Notes: generated by a model from the letters alone, not told the origin. DNA of 64,000 nucleotides from Halopiger aswanensis (GCF_003610195.1 NZ_RAPO01000001.1:186001-250000); one strand, 5' to 3'. Counted from the first letter of the stretch, positions 50,176 to 59,650 are shown. Program-made: numbers and translations.

Positions 50176-51469
50176 CGGCAGTCACCTCGTCGCTTTCGGC
50201 CGAGGCGTCGGTCCGTCGCTGCGCTCGCTCCCGGCGGGCGACCGTCCGCCGCATCTCGTTCTCGACGATCATGTACCCCTCGTCGAAGCCCATGCCGGGT
50301 TTCGCGAGCACCTGCGCGGCGTCGGTCGCCAACGCCACGTGCGCACAGGCGCGTGCGGACGTCTCGGTCTCGTTGCAGGTCCCGCCCAGGTAGGCGCGGG
50401 TGTCGGTCCCCTCGCAGTAGCGGACCGCCCGCCCGCTGCGCTGGACGCCGCCCAGATCGGGCGTCTTGACCTGCACGAGGTCGGCCGCACCCGCGTCGAC
50501 GAACGCCCGCACGTCCTCGAGCGTGTTGCACCACTCGTCGGCGACGATGTCGACGCCGACGCCGGCATCGGCCAGTCCCTCGCGCAGTTCGACCATCGCG
50601 TGGATCTGCTCGGCGCGGCCGCCCGCGTCCATCGGCCCCTCGATCTGGATCGGGTACGGCGCGGCGGCTGCCTCGAGATCCGCGAAGTAGTCGACGACCT
50701 CGACCCGGTCGTAGGGCGGGCCGAAGAGCTCACCGATCATGCCGTAGACGTCGATGTGGAACCGCGGCTCGTAGTCGTCGGGGCCTAACTCTTGGGAGCG
50801 TTTCCCGAGCCACTCGACGTACTCGAGCAGGGTCTCGCCGTCCGCGCCGATCTTCTCGCGGCTGTTGATGAGCCCGTGGGGCAGGACGGGCACGCGCTTG
50901 ACGAACATCTTCTCGGCGTTGGTGTAGCGGTCGTCGCCGGACTGGCCGAAGACCGGCACCGGCTCGGTCGCGGGCTCGGTGCCGAGTGCGTCGGCGAGCA
51001 CGTCCGTCCGCGTGGTGTTTTGTGCGCCGGCAGCCGCAGCCAACAGCGCCTGCGAGACGCCGTAGCGGATCGCCGTGTGGAGCCGATCCCCGTTCACTTG
51101 CAACTCCTCGAGTGCCTCCGCGTTCTCGAGGAAGGCGGTCGGGTCCCGGCCCTCGAGTTCGTCGGCGACGGGGCCCTCGACGACGGGCGCGTACTCGTCG
51201 GCCTGAAACAGCGGATCGCGGCCGCCGGCCCCGGAGTACTGCACCGCGGCGCAGTCGCCCCGCACCGTCGTACCGTCCTCGAGTTCGACGTCGACGATGA
51301 GCGTCTCGCCGGCTTGGCGGATTTCGTCGAACCCCTCGGTTACGGGGTCGCCGTCGTAGGTGAATCCGTCCTGGCGGGCGCCCCGCTTGATCGCGCGCTG
51401 GTCGTCGAAGAAGAACCCGGAGTAGCCGGGCGTCGCGTGGATCGCCGTAATCGTCGTCTCGGTCGTCAT
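50168..51469 (-). CDS. mal: methylaspartate ammonia-lyase
   Basis: A 433-residue enolase-superfamily enzyme that removes ammonia from 3-methylaspartate to form mesaconate. The general-base Lys is visible in LVQVKTPDLGGVQRSGRAVR (Lys335), and the substrate-binding GGTCNETETSARACAHVALA is present. The start ATG shares its first base with the TAA stop of mamB. It is the diagnostic gene of the pathway. Confidence 0.93.
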   Translation of the reverse strand: MTTETTITAIHATPGYSGFFFDDQRAIKRGARQDGFTYDGDPVTEGFDEIRQAGETLIVDVELEDGTTVRGDCAAVQYSGAGGRDPLFQADEYAPVVEGPVADELEGRDPTAFLENAEALEELQVNGDRLHTAIRYGVSQALLAAAAGAQNTTRTDVLADALGTEPATEPVPVFGQSGDDRYTNAEKMFVKRVPVLPHGLINSREKIGADGETLLEYVEWLGKRSQELGPDDYEPRFHIDVYGMIGELFGPPYDRVEVVDYFADLEAAAAPYPIQIEGPMDAGGRAEQIHAMVELREGLADAGVGVDIVADEWCNTLEDVRAFVDAGAADLVQVKTPDLGGVQRSGRAVRYCEGTDTRAYLGGTCNETETSARACAHVALATDAAQVLAKPGMGFDEGYMIVENEMRRTVARRERAQRRTDASAESDEVTADD

Positions 51470-52926
51470 TAGATATCACCCTGCGAGGTCGATTGCGACC
51501 GCGACTGCGGTCGGCCGATGAGCTTCCCGTCGCTGATCGCGTCGACGTCGTCCGCGACCATCCTGAAGGACTGATCGCGGCCCTCGGTGTCGGCGCGCCG
51601 GGAGAGCCGGGCCTTGTGGATCTCCTTGATATCGTCGTCCATCGCGAGATCGCCCCACTCGAAGATGCGGACGCGGCCGTCGTCGTCGCGGGCCGGGAGC
51701 ACGGCGCCTCTCGCGCTGTCGCTGGGTGCGAAGGGAACGTCGAGCGCGCCTGACTCGAACGCTTTCAGCGTCCCCTGGACTACGTCGCCGTCGCCGTGCT
51801 CGAGCACGGTGTCCATCAGACACCGCGTCTCGCGTTCGATCAGGTCCTGTTCCTCCTGGATGCCGTCGATGTCGATGTTCTGCTCGATCGCCATGTCGAT
51901 GACCTGTCTCGTGGTGCGGAGGCCGGCGGCGTTGGCCTCCTTGGTCGGCACGCCCTGGAACTCCTGGGGCGACTTCGTGATGACCTTGTCGGGCTGTGCG
52001 ATGGCGGCGGTCATCCCGCCGAGGCCGATGACGCCGTTCGCGCGGGCCTCGTCCGGCGGGAAGCCGCCCATCCACTCGTGGAAGACCGTCGTGACGACGA
52101 CCTCGTCGGGGAGGAACTCGTCGCCGAGCTTCTGTAAGGCGTTCAGGGCGGCCACGTCCTGGACGACGTTACCGACCTGTCCGTAGCCGAGCGTGATCGA
52201 GCGCACGCCCTGCGTGGCGGCGAGTTGCCCCTCGATCAGCATGATCGCGATCGCGATCGACGGCGGCACGAGCGTGCCGGTGAGGGGACCGAACGGCTCG
52301 CGGTTGATCCGCACGCCCCGCTCGGTGTAGGCTCCCGCGAGGCGGTCCACGAACTGCCAGCGCTCGATCGTCTCCTCGAGCCCGTGCCGTTTGGTGTACG
52401 GAATGTTGTAGGAGATCGGACCGCCCTCGAAACTCTGGAAGCCGCCCGCGAAGGTGATCGCCGCGAGCAGCCGGGCGTCGGGGGTCCCGTGGCGGACCTC
52501 GATCGGGGCGTCGATCGCCTCTATCAGTTTCCGGCAGCCCTCGACGCCGTGATTGACCGCAGGAAAGCCGTTCAAGGTGTCCTCGCCGGTCTCGCGGGCA
52601 TTCTCGAGTCCCTCCTGGGCCTTCTCGTACTCGTTGTCGCGCGTGTACGAGTCGATGGTGGTGGGGAGCAGATCCGCCTTCCCCTCCCCGTGGAGGTACT
52701 CGAGCAGTTCGATCTGGTCCTCGAGGCGGGGGACGCCCGCCCGCGGCTGCAGGAGCGGTTTGTCCGCCGACTCGAGGACGTCTGCGAACCGCTTACGGTC
52801 GGGGAGCGACTCGTGGTAGCGAATTGCTTCCTCGAAGTCGACCTCGTCGCCGGTGGGCCAGTCGGACCGGATTTCCTCGTCGATGCGCCGTAGCTGGTCG
52901 GCCGGAATGCGTTCGTCGCGTATCAT
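51469..52926 (-). CDS. mamB: glutamate mutase epsilon subunit (methylaspartate mutase)
   Basis: A 485-residue catalytic subunit of B12-dependent glutamate mutase, interconverting glutamate and 3-methylaspartate by radical rearrangement. Conserved parts: LLQPRAGVPRLEDQIELLEY, GFPAVNHGVEGCRKLIEAI, EVRHGTPDARLLAAITFAGG and EGGPISYNIPYTKRHGLEET. It follows mamA by six bases and precedes mal without a gap. Length is in the family range. Confidence 0.92.
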   Translation of the reverse strand: MIRDERIPADQLRRIDEEIRSDWPTGDEVDFEEAIRYHESLPDRKRFADVLESADKPLLQPRAGVPRLEDQIELLEYLHGEGKADLLPTTIDSYTRDNEYEKAQEGLENARETGEDTLNGFPAVNHGVEGCRKLIEAIDAPIEVRHGTPDARLLAAITFAGGFQSFEGGPISYNIPYTKRHGLEETIERWQFVDRLAGAYTERGVRINREPFGPLTGTLVPPSIAIAIMLIEGQLAATQGVRSITLGYGQVGNVVQDVAALNALQKLGDEFLPDEVVVTTVFHEWMGGFPPDEARANGVIGLGGMTAAIAQPDKVITKSPQEFQGVPTKEANAAGLRTTRQVIDMAIEQNIDIDGIQEEQDLIERETRCLMDTVLEHGDGDVVQGTLKAFESGALDVPFAPSDSARGAVLPARDDDGRVRIFEWGDLAMDDDIKEIHKARLSRRADTEGRDQSFRMVADDVDAISDGKLIGRPQSRSQSTSQGDI

Positions 52927-52932
52927 CGAGAT

Positions 52933-53373
52933 CTACGAACTCACCGTGGCGCGTTCCGACTCGGTCGGTGTGATCTTGAGGTCCCGCCGGAGGGCGGCGA
53001 TGGCTTCCTCGGGGTCGGTCTCGGAGTCGAAGACCCGATCGAAGCCGAGCTCGCGGAAGGTGCGCCGCGTCTGCTCGAAGTCGTCCTGGCCGACGGCGAG
53101 GTTGCCGCCGATGTAGGTGACGGCCTCGACGCCCGCGTCCTCCAAGACCTCGTGGAAGCCCTGGCAGTCCTGCTCGGCGTGTCCGTAGAGCGAGGAGACC
53201 AGTACGGCCTCGGCGTCGTGTGCTACGGCTGCCTCGGCGAACTCCTCCTGGGAGGTCTGGACGCCGAGGTTGACGACGTCGAAGCCTGCCGCGCTGAACG
53301 CCTGCTCTAGGATCGTGATGCCAACGACGTGAGCGTCGGAGCCGATCACGCCGAGGACGACCGTTCCGGACAT
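52933..53373 (-). CDS. mamA: glutamate mutase sigma subunit, B12-binding
   Basis: A 146-residue corrinoid-binding subunit. The DxHxxG motif, whose His coordinates cobalt, is DAHVVG at residues 13-18; a further VNLGVQTSQEEF and SSLYGHAEQDCQGF match methylaspartate mutase S subunits. It opens the five-gene methylaspartate operon and has a good TATA box. Coenzyme B12 needed here depends on cbiP- and cobA-type genes also found in this window. Confidence 0.93.
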   Translation of the reverse strand: MSGTVVLGVIGSDAHVVGITILEQAFSAAGFDVVNLGVQTSQEEFAEAAVAHDAEAVLVSSLYGHAEQDCQGFHEVLEDAGVEAVTYIGGNLAVGQDDFEQTRRTFRELGFDRVFDSETDPEEAIAALRRDLKITPTESERATVSS

Positions 53374-53399
53374 CGTATTCGCGACGATGAGAGCGCGGG

Positions 53400-53407
53400 C
53401 TATAAAG
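53400..53407 (-). promoter_or_regulatory. TATA box of the methylaspartate operon
   Basis: CTTTATAG on the minus strand about 31 bases before the mamA ATG (53373). Confidence 0.5.
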
Positions 53408-53455
53408 TTAATGATCTTCCATGATAATATTCTTTAATGGTGTTTAACCGAACAG

Positions 53456-53472
53456 TGTGGCATACAGCCACA
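53456..53472. promoter_or_regulatory. inverted repeat between divergent mamA and mct promoters
   Basis: TGTGGC-ATACA-GCCACA, six-base arms with five-base spacer, in the AT-rich 151-base gap. It lies about 50 bases upstream of the mamA TATA box and 53 before the mct start. A shared operator for both directions is plausible. Confidence 0.45.
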
Positions 53473-53524
53473 ACATCATTATTGATAGTAAAGGTTTTTG
53501 CGTCCGGCCCGGGACGGTGGCTCC

Positions 53525-54697
53525 ATGGGTGCGCTTTCGAACCTGCGCGTGCTGGATCTGACCCAGGTGCTCGCCGGCCCGTACTGTACGATGTTGCTCG
53601 CGGACATGGGCGCGGACGTGGTAAAGATCGAGCGCCCCGGCGGCGATCTCATCCGCTCGAACCCGCCGTACGTCTCCGATCCCGACGAGGAGGCCTACGG
53701 CGGCTACTTCCAGAGCGTCAACCGCGGGAAGAAGAGCCTCGAGCTCGATTTCGGCGACGAGGAGGACCGCGCGGACTTCCTCTCGCTCGTCGAGGAGGCC
53801 GACGTCGTCGTCGAGAACTACCGCGCGGGCACGATGGAGAAGTACGACCTCGGCTACGAGACGCTGCGCGAGCACAACCCGGGGTTGATCTACTCCTCGA
53901 TCCGCGGGTTCGGCGATCCGCGCACGGGGGAGACGGACCGGCAGGGCCAGCCCTCATTCGACCTCATCGCGCAGGCGCTGGGCGGCGTGATGGAGATCAC
54001 GGGCCAAGAGGACGGGCCGCCGACGAAGGTCGGCCCCGGCATCGGCGACCTCTTCACCGCGACGCTGAACTGCATCGGCATCCTCGCGGCCGTCAATCAC
54101 CGCGAACAGACCGGCGAGGGGCAGTACGTCGACACCGGCATGTACGACTCGATGCTCAGCCTCACCGAGCGCGCGATCTACCAGCAGTCCTACACCGGCG
54201 AGGCGCCCACGCGGCAGGGGAATTCCCACCCGACGCTGTTTCCCTACGACGCGTTCGAAACTAACGACGGGTACGCCGTCATCGCCGCCTTCGGCACCAA
54301 CCACTGGCAGGCGCTGTGCGACGCGATGGACCGCGAGGACCTCGCGGACGCCCATCCGACCGCCGCCGATCGCCTCGAGCACCGCGAGCACCTCCGCGAG
54401 CAGATCGCCGACTGGGCGAGCGGCCTCGAAACCGACGAGCTGGTCGGCCGACTCGAGGGCCGCGTACCGGCCGCGCCGGTCCAGTCGACCGAGGAAATCT
54501 TCGACGATCCCCACGTGCACGATCGGGACATGCTCGTGCCGGTGGAACAGCCCGGAGCGGGCGAGACGGTCGAGATCGCGGGGAACCCGATCAAGATGAC
54601 CGCGACGCCGCCGGAACCGCGCGGCCGGGCGCCGCTGCTCGACGAACACCGCGAGGACGTGCTGGGCGAGGAAAGCGAGGTGGCGGCCGACGACTGA
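53525..54697 (+). CDS. mct: succinyl-CoA:mesaconate CoA-transferase (CaiB/BaiF family)
   Basis: A 390-residue class III CoA-transferase. It moves CoA from succinyl-CoA to mesaconate. Family signs: LRVLDLTQVLAGPYCTMLLA, DMGADVVKIERPGGD, the NRGKKSLELDF strand, and the catalytic Asp in DTGMYDSMLSLTERAI. It begins at ATG 53525 (MGALSNL). Divergent from the mamA operon, it completes the set of characteristic methylaspartate-cycle steps. Confidence 0.88.
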   Translation: MGALSNLRVLDLTQVLAGPYCTMLLADMGADVVKIERPGGDLIRSNPPYVSDPDEEAYGGYFQSVNRGKKSLELDFGDEEDRADFLSLVEEADVVVENYRAGTMEKYDLGYETLREHNPGLIYSSIRGFGDPRTGETDRQGQPSFDLIAQALGGVMEITGQEDGPPTKVGPGIGDLFTATLNCIGILAAVNHREQTGEGQYVDTGMYDSMLSLTERAIYQQSYTGEAPTRQGNSHPTLFPYDAFETNDGYAVIAAFGTNHWQALCDAMDREDLADAHPTAADRLEHREHLREQIADWASGLETDELVGRLEGRVPAAPVQSTEEIFDDPHVHDRDMLVPVEQPGAGETVEIAGNPIKMTATPPEPRGRAPLLDEHREDVLGEESEVAADD

Positions 54698-54923
54698 GGC
54701 GAGGTGCGGTCCGTTTCCGGTTCGTCGATTCTGCTCGGTTTTGGGTGCTCGGCCCGTGCTCGAGAAGGGGAGCGGAGCGGCCGCCGGGTTCGTCGGTGGG
54801 TGTACGGAGCGACTACCGCACCGCCGCGTGGACGGTGCCGGGCCAACGCTGAAGCCGCCGACCGTGATACGGGGCGGTATCGAGCGCCCGGTCCTATCGC
54901 GCGCTCGAGCGACAACCATACCC

Positions 54924-56999
54924 ATGGTCGACGACGCTACGGACGATACGAGTATCGACGCTGCCCTCTCCCGCCGGGGCTATCTCGCTGCTGGAGTGCT
55001 CGGAACTGGACTGGCAGGCGGCTACGCTGGCTACCGCGGACTTCGCGACGAATCGTCCGACGGGCCCAGTGATGCCGACTCCACCGCGCCGCCGGCCTCG
55101 AGTCGACGGTCGGGTCCCCGCGAGGACTTCCTCTGGCTCGGCGCCGGCCTGTGGCAGGACGAGCCCGTTCGCGAGAACCTGTACGCGTTCGCGCGACGCC
55201 ACGACCTCGCGGTCGTCCTCGTGGCCACGCACTCCAGCGAGACGCCGCTGGTCGAGAAACTCGAAGAGCCGATGGTCGCCGCGAGCGAGTTCGGACTGGA
55301 CGTCTGGCTCAACGTCGGCCTGCTGAGCGAGGTGCCCGCCGACCGGCTCGCGACCGACGGCGAGGCCCGCGAGGCCCACCTCGAGCAGCTCCGAGCGGTG
55401 GCCCGGCGACACGGCGAACTGTTCGATTCCGGCCGGGCGATCTGCTGGCAGGAGGCCCCCGTGATGGGCGAGTGGGTCGAGGGCGGGGAGTGGAACGAGG
55501 CGGCGGTCCAGAACCTGCTCGAGTACGGCCCCGAAATCTTCGCCGCGCAGGCGTCGGCCGTCCGGGAGGCCAACGACGCTCTCGAGGTCGGACCGTTCGT
55601 CCACTTTCCGTACATCGTCGACTCGAAGCGTCCGGAGGTGTTCGCGGCGCTGGCCGACGGGCTGCAGGCACACGACGCGGATCCCGACTTCGGGTTCGTC
55701 GACTTCTACCGCGGCTGGTACGAGAAGGACGTCGGTCCCGAGCCGGCCAACGCGGCCGTGCGCAGCCTCGTCTCGAACGTCCGGACCGAACTCGAGCGGC
55801 CCGTCTTCTACCTCGGGCAGAGCCACACCGTCAACCCGAACCACACGCCGAGCAAGCAGGCGCTGCGGATGAACCTCCGGGCCTCGCTCGAGGCCGGCGC
55901 GGCCGGCGTCGGCTGGTACGTCCGCAACGGGTACGTCCCGACCGAAAGCGGGTTCGACCCGTTCGTCCCGAACGTCGAGGGCGCCGAAGTCGACGGCGAC
56001 TCGGTCAATACGCTGACGATCGCCCGCGATCGGGTCCTGTACGCGTGGCTGGCCACGCTCGAGGCGCAGGACGGGTTCGACCCGGCCGACAGATTCGCCC
56101 TCTGGCTGATCGGCGACGGCTTCGGGTTCCACGACCACCGACTAGCGGTCCGTACTGCGGAGAGCGCTGGGGATGAGGGCGACGACGCGGCGTGGGAGTA
56201 CATCGGCGATTTCGGCGGCTACGCCGACGGCGACTACCCCGACGGCAGCATGGCCACCGATCGGGCGACCGTCTTCCGCGCGCTGGATCGCGAGCGCCTG
56301 CTTTCGGGGGACGAACTCGAGTGTCGCGTCGAAACGGCCGACGGCAGCGAGGGTGCCGACCTGCTTGCCGCGTACGCGATGCCCTGCGATCCCAGTGCCT
56401 ACGTCGCCGAGCAGGAGGCTGCGGCGCTCGCGCTCGGGGACGACGGCGACGGCGCGGTGGACGACGCGGCGCTCGAGGAGGTCTGCCTCGGTCGGACGAC
56501 GGACGGTATCGCGTTGGAGTCCGGCGAACAGCAGCAATTTACGGTTCCGATCGCCGGCTCGGGCACGTCGTCGCTTCGGTCGTTGTGCTATTCCGACCAC
56601 GCCGACGTCGCGCAGGAACTGGCGTCGTTCGAGGCGGATGCCGACGTCGATCCGTCCGCGCGCTTCGACCTCTGGCTGCAGGGTTCGGGGCTCGGCGAAT
56701 CCGGGGCTCTCCCCTCGATCGTCGACGGAGACGGTGCCGAGCACGCGCCGTCGGACGTCGGAATCGTCACCGCGACCGATTCGGTCGCGCTCTGTTACGG
56801 CCTCGAGCGCGATCGGTTCCTCGCGGACGGGCTCGATCTGGCAACCGACGGGGACGGAGCACTCGAGGCAGCCTACGCCATGCCCTACGCCGGATCGACG
56901 ACGTTCCGATCGCCCGCTCGAGCGGCGACGCTTCTGTCGAATCAGCCGACGGAGGCGGAAATCTTCAGTCTCGGGTACATGATTCGAAGCCAAGATTAG
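54924..56999 (+). CDS. Tat-exported TIM-barrel-like protein with duplicated C-terminal domain
   Basis: A 691-residue secreted protein. The Tat signal SRRGYLAAGVLGTGLAGGYAG occupies residues 16-36, followed by a Ser/Pro linker. Residues about 68-380 look like a glycosidase-type barrel: DFLWLGAGLWQDEPVRENLY, GRAICWQEAPVMGEWVEGGE, FGFVDFYRGWYEKDVG, GAAGVGWYVRNGY. Two similar C-terminal units follow about 190 residues apart, one from DRFALWLIGDGFG (389) and one from ARFDLWLQGSGLG (579), both ending AAYAMP. No known catalytic pair is assigned. The role may be polysaccharide or cell-surface binding; this is inference. Confidence 0.65.
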   Translation: MVDDATDDTSIDAALSRRGYLAAGVLGTGLAGGYAGYRGLRDESSDGPSDADSTAPPASSRRSGPREDFLWLGAGLWQDEPVRENLYAFARRHDLAVVLVATHSSETPLVEKLEEPMVAASEFGLDVWLNVGLLSEVPADRLATDGEAREAHLEQLRAVARRHGELFDSGRAICWQEAPVMGEWVEGGEWNEAAVQNLLEYGPEIFAAQASAVREANDALEVGPFVHFPYIVDSKRPEVFAALADGLQAHDADPDFGFVDFYRGWYEKDVGPEPANAAVRSLVSNVRTELERPVFYLGQSHTVNPNHTPSKQALRMNLRASLEAGAAGVGWYVRNGYVPTESGFDPFVPNVEGAEVDGDSVNTLTIARDRVLYAWLATLEAQDGFDPADRFALWLIGDGFGFHDHRLAVRTAESAGDEGDDAAWEYIGDFGGYADGDYPDGSMATDRATVFRALDRERLLSGDELECRVETADGSEGADLLAAYAMPCDPSAYVAEQEAAALALGDDGDGAVDDAALEEVCLGRTTDGIALESGEQQQFTVPIAGSGTSSLRSLCYSDHADVAQELASFEADADVDPSARFDLWLQGSGLGESGALPSIVDGDGAEHAPSDVGIVTATDSVALCYGLERDRFLADGLDLATDGDGALEAAYAMPYAGSTTFRSPARAATLLSNQPTEAEIFSLGYMIRSQD

Positions 57000-57083
57000 G
57001 AACGGAAGGTGGTGCTCGAGAAAAATAATCTGTAGTGACGGCGACGAGTCGATCCCGAGGCCGCGAACGGATCGCCGGGTCCG

Positions 57084-59018
57084 TCAGCGACCCTCGGACT
57101 TCGATTTCGACTGTTTCGACCGCTTCGATTCGGGGTGCTCGTCAGGACTCCGCCCTCGAGCCTGGGGCAGATTCACCCCAACGGCCAGTCCGTCTCGAGC
57201 GGGATCCGCAGCCCCCGTAAACCCATTTGGACCGATGTCCATCAGTTGCACGTTGCCGATCGTCTCAGGCTCGTCGGCCCACGGCTGGCCGCGCGCCTCG
57301 CCGTACTCGACGGCCGCTGCCGGAACCTCCGGCTCCCACATGACGTCGTAGCTTCTGGCGCTGAAGATCGACGGCTCCCGGATCGCCTCGAGCGGCTCGA
57401 GGCCGTAGACGAGCCGGTGCAGGATGGCCTGCTGGACGCTGGTGATGATCGTAAAGCCGCCCGGCGAGCCGGCGGTGAAGATCGGCTCGCCGTCGCGGAA
57501 GACCATCGTCGGGCTGGTGCTGCTCAGCGGGCGCTTGCGAGGCTGGACCTGGTTCGGTCCGCCGGGCTCGAAGTCGAAGTCCGTGAGCTCGTTGTTGAGC
57601 ATGAACCCGCGGCCGTTGACCATCTTCCCCGAGCCCATGAGCTGTTCGATGGTCGTCGTGTAGGAAACGACGTTGCCGTGGCGGTCGGCGGTCGTGAAGT
57701 GGGCGGTCGAGCTGACCGGGTCGGCGGTCGACGCCGTCGCGGCCCAGTCGGGCGTGAACCGCTCGGGCGCACCCGCCGGCACGCCCGGCGGGACCTGCTC
57801 GCCGGCCGCGTAGTCGGCGATGACGCTATCCAGATCGATCCGAGCGGCGCGCTGCCGGAGGTAGTCGTCGTCCAGCAGCCCCTCGATCGGCACGTCCACG
57901 AACTCGGGGTCGCCCATGTACTGGTCCCGGTCGGCCCAGGCGACGCGGTTCGCCTCGGCGATGAGGTGGTACTTCTCGGGTGCGCGGATGTCGTACTCCT
58001 CGACCCCGAGGAACTCGAGCATCCGCATGATCATCGCGATGGTCGTCGGCCCCGAGGTGGGCACGGGCTGGCCGACGATCTCGAAGTCGTAGGCCTCCTT
58101 GCGCACCGGTTCGTCGATCGTCACCGAGTACTCCGCGAGGTCCCGCTCGTCGATGCCGGGGCCGCCCTCGAGGCTCTCGACCGTGGCGGCGATGTCGCGG
58201 GCGATCGGGCCCTCGTAGAAGGCGTCGCGGCCGCCGCGGGCGATCAACGCGAGCGTCTCCGCGAAGTCCTCGTTGACGAGCCTGTCGCCGGGCTGGGGGA
58301 CGTTCCCGTTCGCGTCGAGGAAGACCTCGCGCGCGGCGTCGTTGAACTTGTCCCGGTTTTCCGCGATCACCTCGGAGAGGTACTCGTCGACGGTGAATCC
58401 GCCGGCGGCGAGGTCGATCGCGGGCCGAATCAGCCGCTGGCGGGGCCGGGTCCCGAACCGCTCGCGGGCCGTCTCGAGGGCGTCGAGCGTGCCGGGGACG
58501 CCGATGGCCTCGCTGCGCTGGATGGCCGCGTCGAAATCCCGCGGTTCCCCGTCGTCGAGGAACATCTCCGGGTGTGCGTCCCGCGGCGCGCGTTCGCGGC
58601 TGTTGATGCAGTGGACGCTGTCGCTCTCGGCGTCGTAGACGACCATGAACCCGCCGCCGCCGATACCCGACCCTTGCGGGGAGACGACGTTCAGCACGTA
58701 CTGGACCGTCACGGCGGCGTCGATGGCGTTACCGCCCTCGGCGAGGACGCGAGCGCCGGCCGCCGACGCGCGCGGATCCTCGGCCGAGACCATTCCGCCC
58801 GCAGCCGTCACTTGCTGGCCGCACTCGAACGTCGGCTGGCCGCAGTCGAAGCCGTCGAGGTCGGCCGACGCGAGGTCCTCGGGTGTCTCGGTGGCGGCTG
58901 CCGGTGAGGCACCGAGCGAAAGTGCCCCGGCGCTCGCGCCTGCGAGCGCGAGAAACCGCCGCCGATCGATACGACTGCCGTCCCGTCCGTCCGTCCTTGA
59001 TGAGGGGTCACCTGGCAT
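57084..59018 (-). CDS. ggt: gamma-glutamyltransferase, Tat-exported
   Basis: A 644-residue Ntn-hydrolase that cleaves gamma-glutamyl bonds after self-processing. A Tat signal (DRRRFLALAGASAGAL) starts at residue 18. The body has AEGGNAIDAAVTVQYVLNVV, SGIGGGGFMVVYDA and SRERAPRDAH. The processing site reads SSTAHFTTADRHGNVVSYTT; Thr438 is the expected nucleophile. The second Thr of the usual T-T-H is Ala here. The GSPGGFTI loop near the end is present, and the tail is Ser/Lys-rich. Haloarchaea use gamma-glutamylcysteine as thiol, and some make poly-gamma-glutamate, so either could be substrate. Confidence 0.92.
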   Translation of the reverse strand: MPGDPSSRTDGRDGSRIDRRRFLALAGASAGALSLGASPAAATETPEDLASADLDGFDCGQPTFECGQQVTAAGGMVSAEDPRASAAGARVLAEGGNAIDAAVTVQYVLNVVSPQGSGIGGGGFMVVYDAESDSVHCINSRERAPRDAHPEMFLDDGEPRDFDAAIQRSEAIGVPGTLDALETARERFGTRPRQRLIRPAIDLAAGGFTVDEYLSEVIAENRDKFNDAAREVFLDANGNVPQPGDRLVNEDFAETLALIARGGRDAFYEGPIARDIAATVESLEGGPGIDERDLAEYSVTIDEPVRKEAYDFEIVGQPVPTSGPTTIAMIMRMLEFLGVEEYDIRAPEKYHLIAEANRVAWADRDQYMGDPEFVDVPIEGLLDDDYLRQRAARIDLDSVIADYAAGEQVPPGVPAGAPERFTPDWAATASTADPVSSTAHFTTADRHGNVVSYTTTIEQLMGSGKMVNGRGFMLNNELTDFDFEPGGPNQVQPRKRPLSSTSPTMVFRDGEPIFTAGSPGGFTIITSVQQAILHRLVYGLEPLEAIREPSIFSARSYDVMWEPEVPAAAVEYGEARGQPWADEPETIGNVQLMDIGPNGFTGAADPARDGLAVGVNLPQARGRSPDEHPESKRSKQSKSKSEGR

Positions 59019-59323
59019 AGCTGGGTCGACACCGGCTCCACCACCCAGTCCCGGAAAAATCTTTAATCTGTATTATATTTATGTCACACATCACTATCGG
59101 AGCGACGGTAAAATCAGCGCGCTATCGACGCAGTTTCTCGGAGAGTCATCGCCTCGAGAGCGTTTAGCGACCCCGATATCCCCTCTTTGTCACGTCGGTC
59201 ACCGCGCTCCGATCCCGTGGTCGTCGTATCCCGCCGCGTTTGTCGTCCGGACGGCCGTCGGTCGCGACGAACGGCAGTAACAGTAACCCTTTTGCGGGAC
59301 CCCTACACACGTCCGAGTATACC
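59019..59323. other. 305-base divergent gap with AT-rich promoter of ggt
   Basis: On the minus strand ACATAAATATAATACAG (59068-59084) is the likely TATA area for ggt, giving a leader of about 30 bases. For the plus-strand gene CCTTTT at 59287-59292 is the best TATA-like element. No gene or strong repeat is seen. Confidence 0.4.
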
Positions 59324-59650
59324 ATGAGCAGCGACTGGCCAGTCGATCCCGACGGCGAGGAAGGCAGCGAGGGACGCCGCAAGTACGACATGCGGATCAT
59401 CGCGGACAAGGTCGACGAGGAGGAGGACTTCCCGCTCAACGTCGCCGAGTTCGTCGACGAGTACGGCGACTACCCGATCCGGGTCAACCACGAGCGGGTC
59501 GTCGCGATGCGTGAAATCTTCGAGTACGTCGACGCCGAGGAGTTCGACGAAATGGTGCAGATGCACAAGGCCGTCGGCAACGCCATGCGCGAGGGTGACT
59601 TCTGGATGTACCACCCGAAGGGCGTCAACCCCGAGAAGAAACACGCGTAA
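59324..59650 (+). CDS. DUF5785-like haloarchaeal protein
   Basis: A 108-residue acidic protein. Visible: DWPVDPDGEEGSEGRRKYDM, IADKVDEEEDFPL, DYPIRVNHERVVAMREIF and GDFWMYHPKGVN. This matches a small family restricted to haloarchaea. No function is known. The start MSSDWP at 59324 is used; an in-frame extension to 59240 covers the promoter. Confidence 0.7.
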   Translation: MSSDWPVDPDGEEGSEGRRKYDMRIIADKVDEEEDFPLNVAEFVDEYGDYPIRVNHERVVAMREIFEYVDAEEFDEMVQMHKAVGNAMREGDFWMYHPKGVNPEKKHA

